From the NCBI GenBank assembly GCA_035503975.1, contig DATJST010000212.1:1-40405 (forward strand): 40,405 bases of DNA. Reading direction: 5' to 3'. The translations under genes and the position numbers were made by a program. Shown piece after piece: positions 23,602 to 32,087 of this stretch (the stretch's first letter is position 1; every line of letters begins with the position of its first letter). The notes under the pieces were generated by a model. It was not told the DNA's origin, did no database searches, and worked only from the letters and a program-made list of their open reading frames with translations. Origin of the DNA: DATJMJ01 sp035503975 (GTDB taxonomy: Bacteria > Actinomycetota > Acidimicrobiia > Acidimicrobiales > Palsa-688).

Positions 23602-24456
23602 ATGGCGATCTTGGTAGTCGATGACAGTAGGGCTATGCGCATGATCGTCCTGCGAGAACTGCGGCGCGCCGGCTACGACACCAAGGACGTCGAGGAGGCC
23701 GAAAATGGCGCCGTGGCGCTCGAGCGAGTCCGGTTGGGCGGCATTGACCTCGTGCTCTCAGACTGGAACATGCCCGAGGTGAGCGGCATGAGACTGCTGG
23801 AGCTCCTCCGCCGAGAGGGGAACAACGTGCCCTTTGGCTTCGTCACTTCGGAGTCGACACCTGGTATGCACCGCGACGCGTTGGACGCCGGTGCCGACTT
23901 CGTGGTAACCAAGCCATTTTCAGCGGATTCATTGTCCCTGCAGGTCGAGCGTTGCCTTCAAGGGAGCCGGCAGGCGGACGGGCTCGGCGCAGCCATCGCC
24001 GACGAGGACGAGAGTTTCGCCACCGTCCTGGAGGGGCTCTTAGGGCGGACCGTATCCACCGTGGCTGCGCCGCCCCCAACGTTGTCGAAGCCCGGTGCGG
24101 TGGCTCGCTACCGGAGCGGGACCGAGTCACACCGTGCCATGCTGGTCGCGGAACTGGCAGTCGTGGCCTCAGTTGGCGCCGCCCTCTCCCGCATCCCTCC
24201 CAAACAAACCGAAGAGTACGTACGGGACGGAGCAGTCCCTGACATTATTGCGGAAAACTTCCACGAAGTGGCCAATATCCTTTCCAAGGTCGTGCCGGGC
24301 TACGAGGAGCACTGGTCATTAGAAGGCACGTCCGTGCTGCCGCAGCTGGGCGGGCACGTAGAGGTCTGGGCAGCCGAGGCCACCTCCTGGCGCAAGCCTC
24401 TAGAGGTCAGAATTGATGGCTACCCGGCCGGCCGGGCCGCGTTCTTGCCGTGGTGA
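23602..24456 (+). CDS. CheY-like receiver fused to a CheX/CheC-like domain
   Basis: Residues 1-120 are a receiver domain: acid pair Asp7-Asp8, phospho-acceptor Asp54 in LVLSDWNMP, Thr/Ser in FVTSE and Lys in VTKPF. After a flexible linker the last 110 residues resemble the CheC/CheX phosphatase fold, with a helix DIIAENFHEVANILSKVV that contains an E-x2-N pair (EVAN) like the CheX active site, then alternating strands. The match to CheX is by motif and context only. GAGGTGACAG precedes the ATG. It lies directly before cheA. It could dephosphorylate CheY or itself in a phosphorylation-dependent way, or act as a phosphate sink. Confidence 0.8.
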   Translation: MAILVVDDSRAMRMIVLRELRRAGYDTKDVEEAENGAVALERVRLGGIDLVLSDWNMPEVSGMRLLELLRREGNNVPFGFVTSESTPGMHRDALDAGADFVVTKPFSADSLSLQVERCLQGSRQADGLGAAIADEDESFATVLEGLLGRTVSTVAAPPPTLSKPGAVARYRSGTESHRAMLVAELAVVASVGAALSRIPPKQTEEYVRDGAVPDIIAENFHEVANILSKVVPGYEEHWSLEGTSVLPQLGGHVEVWAAEATSWRKPLEVRIDGYPAGRAAFLPW

Positions 24457-24499
24457 TGACGAACACCTGCTGCAGCGCAGCCGATCGGGAGGCGTCGGA

Positions 24500-27004
24500 G
24501 TGAACGAGCTAGACGACACCATGGATGAGGTAGTCCGAGAGTTCTTGATTGAAAGCTCCGAGAACCTCGACCAGCTCGACCGCGACCTGGTCAACTTGGA
24601 GCGCGACCCATCGTCTCGAGAGCTGCTTGCTGGTGTGTTCCGAGCGATCCATACAATCAAGGGCACTACCGGTTTCCTCGGGTTCGGACGGCTCGAAGAA
24701 GTGGCGCACCGGGCAGAGAACTTGTTGAGCAAACTTCGCGACGGGGCTTTGCAGCTCAACGACGAACGAGCCAGCATACTGCTCGAAGTGGTGGACACAA
24801 TACGGCAGCTGCTAGCGCGTATCGAAGCGACGGGCAACGACGAGGACGGTCGCGACATGAGCGACCTGCTCGCTCGTCTAAGCGTCTTGCAGCAGCCCAC
24901 TCCACCCAATGCGACGCCGGACAAGCCCACCGAGCTGGCCAAACCTCTTGCGCCCTCGCCCGAGCCTGTGCCACGGCGCGAGGCAGCTACGCCGTCTGGA
25001 GCAACTACGCCGTCTGGAGCAACTGCGCCGTCTGGCGCAACCACGCCCTCCGGCGCAACCACGCCGTCTGGAGCAACCACGCCGTCTGGAGCCGCCTTTG
25101 CGCCTCTTGTCGCGACGGGCCGGTCACCTGATCGCGGCCAGGCAGCGCCGACAGTGCGCCGCTCGGCCCATGCTCCGGAGAGCATTGGCGCGCCAGAAAG
25201 CCAGGCGGCAATTACAACGCCGGCACTCCAGTCAGTGCTCGAAGCGGACGGTGAGCCGAACATCGAAGCACCTATGGCTGCCGGCCCGGGTGCTCCCGAA
25301 CGCAGCGTGCGCGTCGACCTCGACCTCCTCGAGACCTTGATGCGCCAGGTTGGAGAACTGGTCCTGGCGCGCAACCAGCTGATCTCCCATGCCGGGGAGC
25401 TGGCTGACGGCGGTCGCACGCTGCAGAGGCTCAGCCTTATTGTGAGCGAGCTTCAAGAAGACGTGATGAAGACGCGCATGCAGGCAGTTGAGCACCTCTG
25501 GTCGAAGCTGCCAAGGGTGGTGCGAGACCTGGCCAAGCAGTTCGGCAAGGAAGTTACGCTGTCGCTCGAAGGCGGCGAGACAGAGCTCGACCGTTCGGTC
25601 TTGGAGGCCGTAAAGGACCCGCTCACTCACCTGGTACGCAACGCCGTCGACCATGGGATCGAGGCTCCTGCGGCGCGAGAGGCGCTGGGCAAACCTCGCG
25701 CTGGTTCGCTCAAGCTGAGCGCATGGCACCAGGGAGGCCAGGTCATCTTGGAGCTTAGCGACGATGGGGCGGGGATCGACCCGCAGAAAGTGGCGGCCAG
25801 GGCACTCAAGACTGGTCTGGTCAATGAGGCGCAGCTGGGAGCGATGACGACGCGCGAGGTCGTTGACCTCGTTTTCCGCCCAGGCCTTTCAACCGCGGAT
25901 GTCGTGACCAATGTTTCTGGTCGGGGCGTTGGGATGGACGTCGTTCGCACGAACATCGAGCGCATCGGCGGCACCGTCGACTTGGCCGGCAGTCCTGGCT
26001 TCGGGACGACGGTACGGATAAAGATCCCACTTACTCTGGCTATTATCCCGGCGCTGCTGGTGGTCTGTAATGGTGCGCGGTACGCAGTCCCTCAGGCCGC
26101 GATCCAGGAACTGGTGCGCCTGGACGAGGCAACGATGCATACGCAGGTCGAGACGGTGGATGGAGCTTTGCTTTACCGTCTCCGCGGCAACTTGCTACCG
26201 CTGCTCCGCCTCGACCGGGTGTTGGGGGAAGCACCATCTACGTTGCACAGTGATGCACTTGACCTCGTGGTAGTCCAGTCCGACGGAGAGCCTTTCGGTC
26301 TGGCTGTCGACGCGATTGAAGGCACGCAGGAGATTGTTGTCAAGCCGTTGGCACGGCACCTAAAGCACCTCGCGGCGTTTGCCGGCGCAACCATTCTGGG
26401 CGACGGAGGCGTGGCCCTGATCCTGGACGTTGCTGGCCTCGCCGAATCGAGCCACGTGACGGCTGGCAGAGCCGCCGTGATGGCCAACGCAGCTGCCACG
26501 GCACCGGACGAGAGCAGCCGTGGAGACGGGCGCGCCCAGGCATTGCTGGTCCTCCAGGTCGGGGAGGGCCACCGCCTGGCGGTTCCTTTGGACCAGGTCG
26601 AACGGCTAGAAGAGATCGATGGAAATGCCATCGAGTACGCCGGCAACCAGCGGACCATCCAATATCGCGGCGACCTCCTACCTCTTGTTTGGCTCTCGGA
26701 ACTCCTCGGGATCCCTCCCGCTGGGAAAAGCTCCAACCGCTTGCCGGTGGTGGTGTGCAGCGATGGGAAACATGCCCTGGGCCTGGTGTCCGACCGGATT
26801 GTCGACGTCGTAAGCGAGACCGTCACCGTCAGCTCGGTGGGGGCTGGCGCAGGACTGTTAGGTACCGCCGTCGTGCAGGGAAGGGCTACTGACCTGCTCG
26901 ACCTACCGGTGGTAGCGCAGCGCGCCGGTATCGCCTTCGCTCGCGAGCTCGACCTAAGCGCAAGCCGCGCCATCGAAGAGGAGAGTGCTCGCAATGTCAG
27001 CTGA
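24500..27004 (+). CDS. cheA: Chemotaxis histidine kinase CheA with two C-terminal CheW-like domains
   Basis: CheA phosphorylates itself at P1 and passes phosphate to CheY and CheB. The 834-residue protein has an HPt domain with His51 in AIHTIKGTTGFLGF, a low-complexity linker with TPSGAT repeats (164-199) where P2 would be, the P3 dimerisation helix pair (LLETLMRQVGELVLARNQL), and the P4 ATPase with N box HLVRNAVDHGIE, G1 DDGAGID and G2 GRGVGMDVV. P5 begins near residue 510. A second CheW-like domain follows at about 678-820 (LLVLQVGEGHRLAVPLDQV). GTG at 24500 has GGGAGG 7 bases upstream; an earlier in-frame ATG at 24413 overlaps the previous gene and lacks homology. A recognisable P2 CheY-docking domain is absent. 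Confidence 0.95.
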   Translation: MNELDDTMDEVVREFLIESSENLDQLDRDLVNLERDPSSRELLAGVFRAIHTIKGTTGFLGFGRLEEVAHRAENLLSKLRDGALQLNDERASILLEVVDTIRQLLARIEATGNDEDGRDMSDLLARLSVLQQPTPPNATPDKPTELAKPLAPSPEPVPRREAATPSGATTPSGATAPSGATTPSGATTPSGATTPSGAAFAPLVATGRSPDRGQAAPTVRRSAHAPESIGAPESQAAITTPALQSVLEADGEPNIEAPMAAGPGAPERSVRVDLDLLETLMRQVGELVLARNQLISHAGELADGGRTLQRLSLIVSELQEDVMKTRMQAVEHLWSKLPRVVRDLAKQFGKEVTLSLEGGETELDRSVLEAVKDPLTHLVRNAVDHGIEAPAAREALGKPRAGSLKLSAWHQGGQVILELSDDGAGIDPQKVAARALKTGLVNEAQLGAMTTREVVDLVFRPGLSTADVVTNVSGRGVGMDVVRTNIERIGGTVDLAGSPGFGTTVRIKIPLTLAIIPALLVVCNGARYAVPQAAIQELVRLDEATMHTQVETVDGALLYRLRGNLLPLLRLDRVLGEAPSTLHSDALDLVVVQSDGEPFGLAVDAIEGTQEIVVKPLARHLKHLAAFAGATILGDGGVALILDVAGLAESSHVTAGRAAVMANAAATAPDESSRGDGRAQALLVLQVGEGHRLAVPLDQVERLEEIDGNAIEYAGNQRTIQYRGDLLPLVWLSELLGIPPAGKSSNRLPVVVCSDGKHALGLVSDRIVDVVSETVTVSSVGAGAGLLGTAVVQGRATDLLDLPVVAQRAGIAFARELDLSASRAIEEESARNVS
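24989..25096. repeat. Six 18-bp in-frame tandem repeats in the cheA linker
   Basis: Six consecutive 18-base units encode TPSGAT with small changes (third unit APSGAT, last TPSGAA). Synonymous differences (GGA/GGC, ACT/ACC, TCT/TCC) show the array is not entirely new. It forms the flexible link between the HPt domain and the kinase core; loss or gain of units would stay in frame. Confidence 0.9.
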
Positions 27005-27476
27005 GGACAAGCTGAGCCTCCATACCAGGTACTGCACCTTCCGGCTCGGGAACCTCCTATTGGGTATCGACGTGGGCCAGGTGCAGGAAGTCCTGAGGCA
27101 CGATCAGATGACGACCGTGCCCCTCGCGCCTGCCGAGGTGCGTGGCCTGATCAATCTCAGAGGACAGATCGTTACAGCGGTGGACCTGCGGCGGCAGTTC
27201 GGCCTGGCGCCGAGCACGGAGCTTTCGCTGAGCGCGGTCGTCCGCGCGGGCGATGAAACGATCAGCTTGCTGGTTGACGACGTCGGCGAGGTAGTCGAAA
27301 CCTCGCCGGAGGATTTCGAGCCGGTGCCGGTCAGCGTCCCAGCACGTGTGCGCAACCTGATCGCAGGCACCTACAAGCTCGCGGGAAAGCTGTTGCTGGT
27401 GTTGGACCTCCAACGGGTGGAGCCCACGCTGGAGCAGCGCGAAGATAACCCACTGCACCAACCCCGGCAACCCTGA
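26994..27476 (+). CDS. cheW: Chemotaxis coupling protein CheW
   Basis: A 160-residue SH3-like adaptor that links the receptor tip to CheA. Family features are FRLGNLLLGIDVGQVQEVLR, LAPAEVRGLINLRGQIVTAVDLR and DDVGEVVETSPEDFEPVP. I use ATG at 26994 with GAGGAG about 9 bases upstream; GTG at 26985 is too close to that site. The start lies inside the end of cheA (11-base overlap), so the two are coupled. With the two CheW-like domains of CheA this operon encodes three such modules. Confidence 0.95.
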   Translation: MSAEDKLSLHTRYCTFRLGNLLLGIDVGQVQEVLRHDQMTTVPLAPAEVRGLINLRGQIVTAVDLRRQFGLAPSTELSLSAVVRAGDETISLLVDDVGEVVETSPEDFEPVPVSVPARVRNLIAGTYKLAGKLLLVLDLQRVEPTLEQREDNPLHQPRQP

Positions 27477-27477
27477 G

Positions 27478-28698
27478 ATGGGACCACCCGAGCACTTCGG
27501 CGGGCCTGATATCCGCGTTGTGATAGTGGACGACTCGGCTGTCGTACGCCGGTTGGTGTCCGAAGTTGTCCAGCGGCAGCAAGGGATGGTGCTGGCTGGC
27601 ACGGCGGACAACGGCCGGGAGGCCTTACGAGTGGTAGAACGGGCCCACCCTGATGTGGTCGTCCTCGACGTCGAAATGCCCGTCATGGACGGCTTGCATG
27701 CCTTAGGGGAACTGAAGAGAAGATGGCCAAAGCTTGCCGTAGTGATGTTCAGCACGCTCACAGAGCGAGGGGCTGCAGTCACCTTGGAAGCCCTTGCCCG
27801 CGGCGCCGACGATTACTTGACCAAGCCAACTGGGGTGGGAGGCCCGGCCGGTGCATTTCAGGCTCTCGAGCGAAGCCTGGTCCCACTGCTGCGCGCATGG
27901 GGTGCGATATCTCGCCGGCCATTGCGGTCGCCGGCACCATCACCCCCGGCCGGCACGCCAGCGGGCGGATCGGCAGGTGCCTTCCACGTACCAGCGCCCA
28001 GCCTGGCGCGAGGGGCCCCTCCGCCCGCGAAGCCAGTGCCCACCCGGAGGCCGGCGCTCGCACGGACGCGCGTAGAAGCAGTCGTAATGGGCTGTTCGAC
28101 TGGAGGTCCGAATGCCCTGGGCGTAGTGGTGCCGTCAATACCGGCGGATATTGGCGTCCCCGTCCTGGTCGTTCAGCACATGCCCCCGACATTCACCAAG
28201 CTCTTGGCGCAGAGGCTGGACGGTCTCAGCCCTCTGGTGGTACAGGAGGTCGAAGCGGGCATGCCTGTCCAAGCCGGTCACCTCTACATTGCTCGCGGCG
28301 GGTCCCACATGGCAGTTGCCAGGTCCCAGCGTCAGGTCGTCATCGCCCTGGACGACGGTCCTCCCGAGAATTCGTGCAAGCCTTCGGTGGACGTGCTGTT
28401 CCGAAGTGCCGCTGCCACCTGGGGCGCCGGCGTCCTCGGTGTTGTTCTCACGGGTATGGGACAAGACGGCAGGGCCGGGAGCGACGTGATCACCTCTGCC
28501 GGCGGCACGGTCGTAGCCCAGGACGAAGCATCTTCGGTGGTATGGGGCATGCCGGGTGCGGTGGTCCGGCAAGGCCTGGCGAGCGAGGTCCTCCCCCTTA
28601 GCGACGTAGCCGCCACGATTACGCGCTACGTGCACCCACCCCATGGCATCCTCGCCGGGAAAGGCCTGGCAACCACCGGTGACGGGGGCTCTCGGTGA
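27478..28698 (+). CDS. cheB: Protein-glutamate methylesterase/deamidase CheB
   Basis: CheB removes methyl groups from receptor glutamates after phosphorylation by CheA. The 406-residue protein has an N-terminal receiver (VVIVDDSAVVRRL, phospho-Asp in VVVLDVEMPVMDG, Lys in YLTKPTG), a Pro/Ala-rich linker, and a C-terminal esterase with the catalytic Ser in GCSTGGPNAL, His in VVQHMPPTFTKLLA and Asp in GMGQDGRAG. It starts one base after the cheW stop and overlaps cheR by four bases. All catalytic residues are present, so adaptation should be functional. Confidence 0.96.
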   Translation: MGPPEHFGGPDIRVVIVDDSAVVRRLVSEVVQRQQGMVLAGTADNGREALRVVERAHPDVVVLDVEMPVMDGLHALGELKRRWPKLAVVMFSTLTERGAAVTLEALARGADDYLTKPTGVGGPAGAFQALERSLVPLLRAWGAISRRPLRSPAPSPPAGTPAGGSAGAFHVPAPSLARGAPPPAKPVPTRRPALARTRVEAVVMGCSTGGPNALGVVVPSIPADIGVPVLVVQHMPPTFTKLLAQRLDGLSPLVVQEVEAGMPVQAGHLYIARGGSHMAVARSQRQVVIALDDGPPENSCKPSVDVLFRSAAATWGAGVLGVVLTGMGQDGRAGSDVITSAGGTVVAQDEASSVVWGMPGAVVRQGLASEVLPLSDVAATITRYVHPPHGILAGKGLATTGDGGSR

Positions 28699-29528
28699 GC
28701 GTTGCCACAGAGCAGTTCCAGTACGTGCAAGAACTGGTGCGCGAGCGTTGTGCCATCGTCCTGCGAGAAGACAAAGGGTACCTCGTCGAGTCGCGCCTAG
28801 CCCCCATCGCGCACAGCCTCGGCATGGACGGTGCCGACGCCGTCCTGAGACGCCTCCGGGCCTCGCGCGACAGCCATCTCGAGCAGCAGGTCCTCGAGGC
28901 CATGACTACCAACGAGACATCGTGGTTCAGAGACCTACGGCCGTTCAACGCCTTGAGGGACTGTGTACTGCCCGACGTCCTAAGGCAAAAGCATACCGAC
29001 AAGCGGCTTTGCATTTGGAGCGCAGCGTGCTCGTCGGGCCAAGAGCTCTACAGTGTGGCCATGCTGCTCGAGGAGCACTTCCCTCTACTACAGCATGGCT
29101 GGGACGTCCAGCTCATTGGGACCGATTTCAACAGCGAAATGGTACGGCGCGCAACTTCCGCCACGTTTTCGACCGTAGAGGTCAACCGCGGGTTGCCGGC
29201 CAGCCTTCTCGTACGCTATTTCGACCAAGAAGGCGCCAACTGGCGGGTGTCGTCGAAGCTCCGCCAGCGCGTGCATTTCATGAGGATGAACCTGGTGGGA
29301 ATGTGGCCCGCCCTGCCGATCTTTGACATTGTGCTGCTGCGCAACGTGCTCATCTATTTCGATCTGGGCACTAAGCGACGCGTGCTCGCCCGAACCGCAC
29401 GCCAGATGGGGGTCGGAAGCGCGCTCTTTCTCGGCGGCGCGGAGACGACCACGGGGCTGTGCGACGAGTTGGAAGCGGTCAGCTCTGGAGGCAGCACCTT
29501 TTACCGCCTGAAGAGGGGTGACAGATGA
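28695..29528 (+). CDS. cheR: Chemotaxis methyltransferase CheR
   Basis: CheR methylates receptor glutamates with SAM. The 277-residue protein has the N-terminal helical domain (YVQELVRERCAIVLREDKGY, then MTTNETSWFRD) and a Rossmann methyltransferase domain with WSAACSSGQELYS as the SAM loop, IGTDFNSEMV, and FDIVLLRNVLIYF. These follow the CheR pattern closely. The GTG start overlaps the cheB stop as GTGA, and its own stop overlaps the cheY start as ATGA. Confidence 0.96.
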   Translation: MSVATEQFQYVQELVRERCAIVLREDKGYLVESRLAPIAHSLGMDGADAVLRRLRASRDSHLEQQVLEAMTTNETSWFRDLRPFNALRDCVLPDVLRQKHTDKRLCIWSAACSSGQELYSVAMLLEEHFPLLQHGWDVQLIGTDFNSEMVRRATSATFSTVEVNRGLPASLLVRYFDQEGANWRVSSKLRQRVHFMRMNLVGMWPALPIFDIVLLRNVLIYFDLGTKRRVLARTARQMGVGSALFLGGAETTTGLCDELEAVSSGGSTFYRLKRGDR

Positions 29529-29947
29529 GGGCACTGGTAGTAGACGACTCGCGGGCAATGCGGTCCATATTGTCCCGCATCCTGGCCAAGGCAGGTGCTG
29601 ACGAGATCTGGGAGGCGGGTGACGGGCGCGAGGCCATCGCCCGTATCGAGAGCTCAGGATCCCCCGACCTCGTCCTCGTAGACTGGAACATGCCCGTGAT
29701 GAACGGCCTTGATTTCATAGTAGCCCTGAGGAGGAACACCGACTGGCGTCGAGTCACTATCGTTATGGTCACGACCGAAAACGCGCAGAGCCAAGTGGTG
29801 CGGGCGCTGGCGGCGGGCGCACATGAGTACTTGATAAAACCGTTCGACGAGTGCGCATTGCTGGAGAAACTCGACCTTCTGGGGCTTTATTCACCAGAGC
29901 AAGCTGGGCGCTCGGCGCTTGCGCTCAATTCCCAAGGACATATATAA
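29525..29947 (+). CDS. cheY: Single-domain response regulator CheY
   Basis: A stand-alone receiver of 140 residues. Asp7, Asp8 and the phospho-acceptor Asp53 in LVLVDWNMPVMNG are in place, with Thr in MVTTEN and Lys in LIKPF, giving a complete switch site. A short extra C-terminal tail of about 15 residues follows the last helix. It lies between cheR and cheX, which supports a chemotaxis role over a general regulator. Its output partner cannot be read here, since no FliM or other motor gene is present. Confidence 0.93.
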   Translation: MRALVVDDSRAMRSILSRILAKAGADEIWEAGDGREAIARIESSGSPDLVLVDWNMPVMNGLDFIVALRRNTDWRRVTIVMVTTENAQSQVVRALAAGAHEYLIKPFDECALLEKLDLLGLYSPEQAGRSALALNSQGHI

Positions 29948-29949
29948 CC

Positions 29950-30405
29950 ATGACTTTGCTGTCGAGCGAAAGTGTCAGCCAAGTAACCCGGGAGATCTGG
30001 GCGGCGCTTTTAGCGGGTGATGGCCGACCGGACCTGGTCCCAGGGCAGTTGCCCGGTAGTGAGATCGTCGCTACGGCCGACATTAGCGGAGAATGGAACG
30101 GAACTGTATGCCTATCCTGTTCCGCGTTGGCAGCACGCCACGCGACGGCGGCCATGTTTGCCATAAGCGACGATGAGCTGACCAGCAACGACATCGTCGA
30201 CGCCATCGGCGAGCTGGTGAACGTGGTGGGCGGGAATATCAAGAGCATGGTACCCGGGCCCTCTGTACTGTCGCTGCCGCGGGTCAGCGAAGGCACGGAC
30301 GCCGCGCTCCCACAGCACCTCGAGCTGGCCCAGGAGGTACGGTTCGCTTGGATGGAAGAGCCGGTCGTTGTCAGCATCTGGACCACCACAGCGTTCACCC
30401 CATAA
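29950..30405 (+). CDS. cheX: CheX-type CheY-P phosphatase
   Basis: The 151-residue protein has the CheC/CheX/FliM fold pattern. The active-site pair is Glu88 and Asn91 in DAIGELVNVVGGNIKSMV, the single E-x2-N copy expected of CheX, preceded by a strand pair around GEWNGTVCLSCS. CheX dephosphorylates CheY-P to end the signal. AAGGA lies about 11 bases before the ATG, which sits two bases after the cheY stop. It closes the chemotaxis operon. The downstream 109-base gap before the convergent aminotransferase has only an imperfect hairpin near 30435-30455. Confidence 0.88.
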   Translation: MTLLSSESVSQVTREIWAALLAGDGRPDLVPGQLPGSEIVATADISGEWNGTVCLSCSALAARHATAAMFAISDDELTSNDIVDAIGELVNVVGGNIKSMVPGPSVLSLPRVSEGTDAALPQHLELAQEVRFAWMEEPVVVSIWTTTAFTP

Positions 30406-30514
30406 CCGGGGGGCCTCTCTCCGTCAATCCTGAGGCTCGGGACCGGGTACGTGGTCTCGGGGCTCATTGTCTGCGCCCTCGGCCGAACGCCCGCTCTCCA
30501 GTCTTGGGCTGCAG

Positions 30515-31738
30515 CTAGGTCATGGACCGGGCACGCTCTGCCAGCATGGCGACGCCTTCAAGGAGCCGCTCCACGTCCGAACGATCGCTGTAGTGGACCA
30601 GGCCAGCTCTCACAGCGCCCCCGGACGAACGCAGACGCAGGGCACCCGCGAGCTCGTAGGCGTAATTGTCGCCGTCCCAAACGTTTACACCCTGGGACGC
30701 CAGGTGCGTGGCAACCGATCGAGGGCTGTGGCCGGCAACGTTGAAGTAGGCGGTGGGCGCGCGGCGCGCGGCCGCGCCGTAGGTGGTCACGTTCGGCATC
30801 GCGCCAAGCCCGTCCAAAAGGACGCCGAACAGCTCCTGTTCGTGCGTCTCGGCGGACAGCATCGAGGTCAGTAACCTGCGGCGGCGCGTGCCGGTGGCGG
30901 CGTTATCAAGAGACGCGAGGTGCTCCACGGCCGCGGCGACGCCCGCCAGGTCAGCGAACGCGCTTGTCCCCCATTCGAAGCGTCGCGGGACTGCGTCGCT
31001 CGCCGGGGCAAGCTTGTCGGGCTGGACCTCCTCGAGCAGGGCAGGGTCGGCAATGAGCGCCCCGACATGCGGGCCCGCCCATTTGTAAGCGCTCGTGACG
31101 TAGAAATCTGCCCCGAGAGCGCTCACGTCTACCGCACCGTGAGCTGTCGCATGCACGCCGTCCACGTAGACGAGCGCGCCCACGGCGTGCGCCATTTTCG
31201 CGATCGCGGCAACATCTGGTCTCGTGCCGATCAGGTTGCTGGCAGCCGTCACCGCCACCAGCCGTACCCGTTCAGTGATCAGGGTGTCGTACTGGCTCAC
31301 CGGGAGCTCCCCCGTCTGGAGGTCAACTTCGCCCCACCTAACAGTCGCTCGGGCGCGCTCGGCGGCCTGCAGCCAGGGCCGGACGTTTGCGTCGTGGTCA
31401 AGCCGAGAAACGACGACCTCGTCGTGCGGCCCCCACTGCTTGGCGAGCGCTTGCGACATCCGGTACGTAAGAGTTGTCATATTTGGACCGAAGATGACAC
31501 CTTCTGGTTGACCGCCGACGAGGTCTGCTACGGCACGGCGGCACTCAGCAACGATGCGCTCGGTCCTTTCGCTGGCCGGGAATGCCCCGCCGACATTGCA
31601 GATGCCGGAGCGGTAGCTGGTGGCGATCGCCTCAATAACCGAGGCCGGTACCTGTGTCCCGGCGGCGCCGTCGAGGTAGGCATACCCGTCCGCCAAGGCC
31701 GGGAACCTCGAGCGGACTGAAACAATGTCATAAGCCAC
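30515..31738 (-). CDS. Class V aminotransferase-fold PLP enzyme (cysteine desulfurase-like, no catalytic Cys)
   Basis: The 407-residue protein has the SufS/CsdA-type PLP fold: AYLDGAAGTQVP at the start, the HDANVRPW motif, VYVDGVHATAHG and the PLP lysine in VTSAYKWAGPHVGAL. The loop that holds the persulfide cysteine in SufS (RxGxxCA) here reads SSGGAVRAGLVHYSD, without Cys. That fits the desulfurase-like subfamily of unknown reaction. GTG at 31738 has GAGGAG 5 bases upstream; the open frame to 32059 is not supported. No suf or isc genes are near. A cleavage or transamination reaction on an unknown amino acid is most likely. Confidence 0.87.
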   Translation of the reverse strand: MAYDIVSVRSRFPALADGYAYLDGAAGTQVPASVIEAIATSYRSGICNVGGAFPASERTERIVAECRRAVADLVGGQPEGVIFGPNMTTLTYRMSQALAKQWGPHDEVVVSRLDHDANVRPWLQAAERARATVRWGEVDLQTGELPVSQYDTLITERVRLVAVTAASNLIGTRPDVAAIAKMAHAVGALVYVDGVHATAHGAVDVSALGADFYVTSAYKWAGPHVGALIADPALLEEVQPDKLAPASDAVPRRFEWGTSAFADLAGVAAAVEHLASLDNAATGTRRRRLLTSMLSAETHEQELFGVLLDGLGAMPNVTTYGAAARRAPTAYFNVAGHSPRSVATHLASQGVNVWDGDNYAYELAGALRLRSSGGAVRAGLVHYSDRSDVERLLEGVAMLAERARSMT

Positions 31739-32087
31739 GTGCTCTCCTCTTTCGCTGCGCCCCCAGGCTAGATCAGCCCCGAGCACGGTCCAGCCCCCGG
31801 CGCCGAGCGCCCCGTTCTCGATAGGCTGTTGGTCGGCCCGATGATGTCTACTTCGTGCACTTTGTCCATTTGGACCAGTGCACCACGTTTTGTGCCTGTG
31901 GAGTTTCGCGCACAACAGCGCATTTCTGCTGCTTCGGTATAGCGCAACCGTGCATCGTGGAGACATGTGCACGCAATGATGTCTCGCTTTGGCGGATGGA
32001 GGCGGCTGGAGCTGGCCGACGGCGTCAAGGCCTTCCGGACAGTGGATGTGGCTGCGCACCGGTCCGATAGCGCGCCACCCTTCTGGG
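31739..32087. other. Gene-free stretch upstream of the class V aminotransferase
   Basis: No frame here has family likeness. The part from about 31850 to 31990 is less GC-rich than its surroundings and contains the long dyad listed separately. The remainder is probably the promoter area of the aminotransferase plus sequence left from the decayed TetR locus next to it. Confidence 0.5.
31855..31883. promoter_or_regulatory. 29-bp imperfect palindrome, possible operator
   Basis: GTGCACT-TT-GTCC, a 4-base loop ATTT, then GGAC-C-AGTGCAC. All 11 base pairs match, with an asymmetric bulge (TT against C). It lies about 117 bases upstream of the aminotransferase start on its coding strand. It could be a binding site for a dimeric regulator or an RNA hairpin in the leader; no T tract follows on either strand. 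Confidence 0.6.

Noticed and set aside
30515..31738. SufS cysteine desulfurase
   Set aside because: The loop that should hold the persulfide Cys has none, and no suf or isc genes are adjacent.
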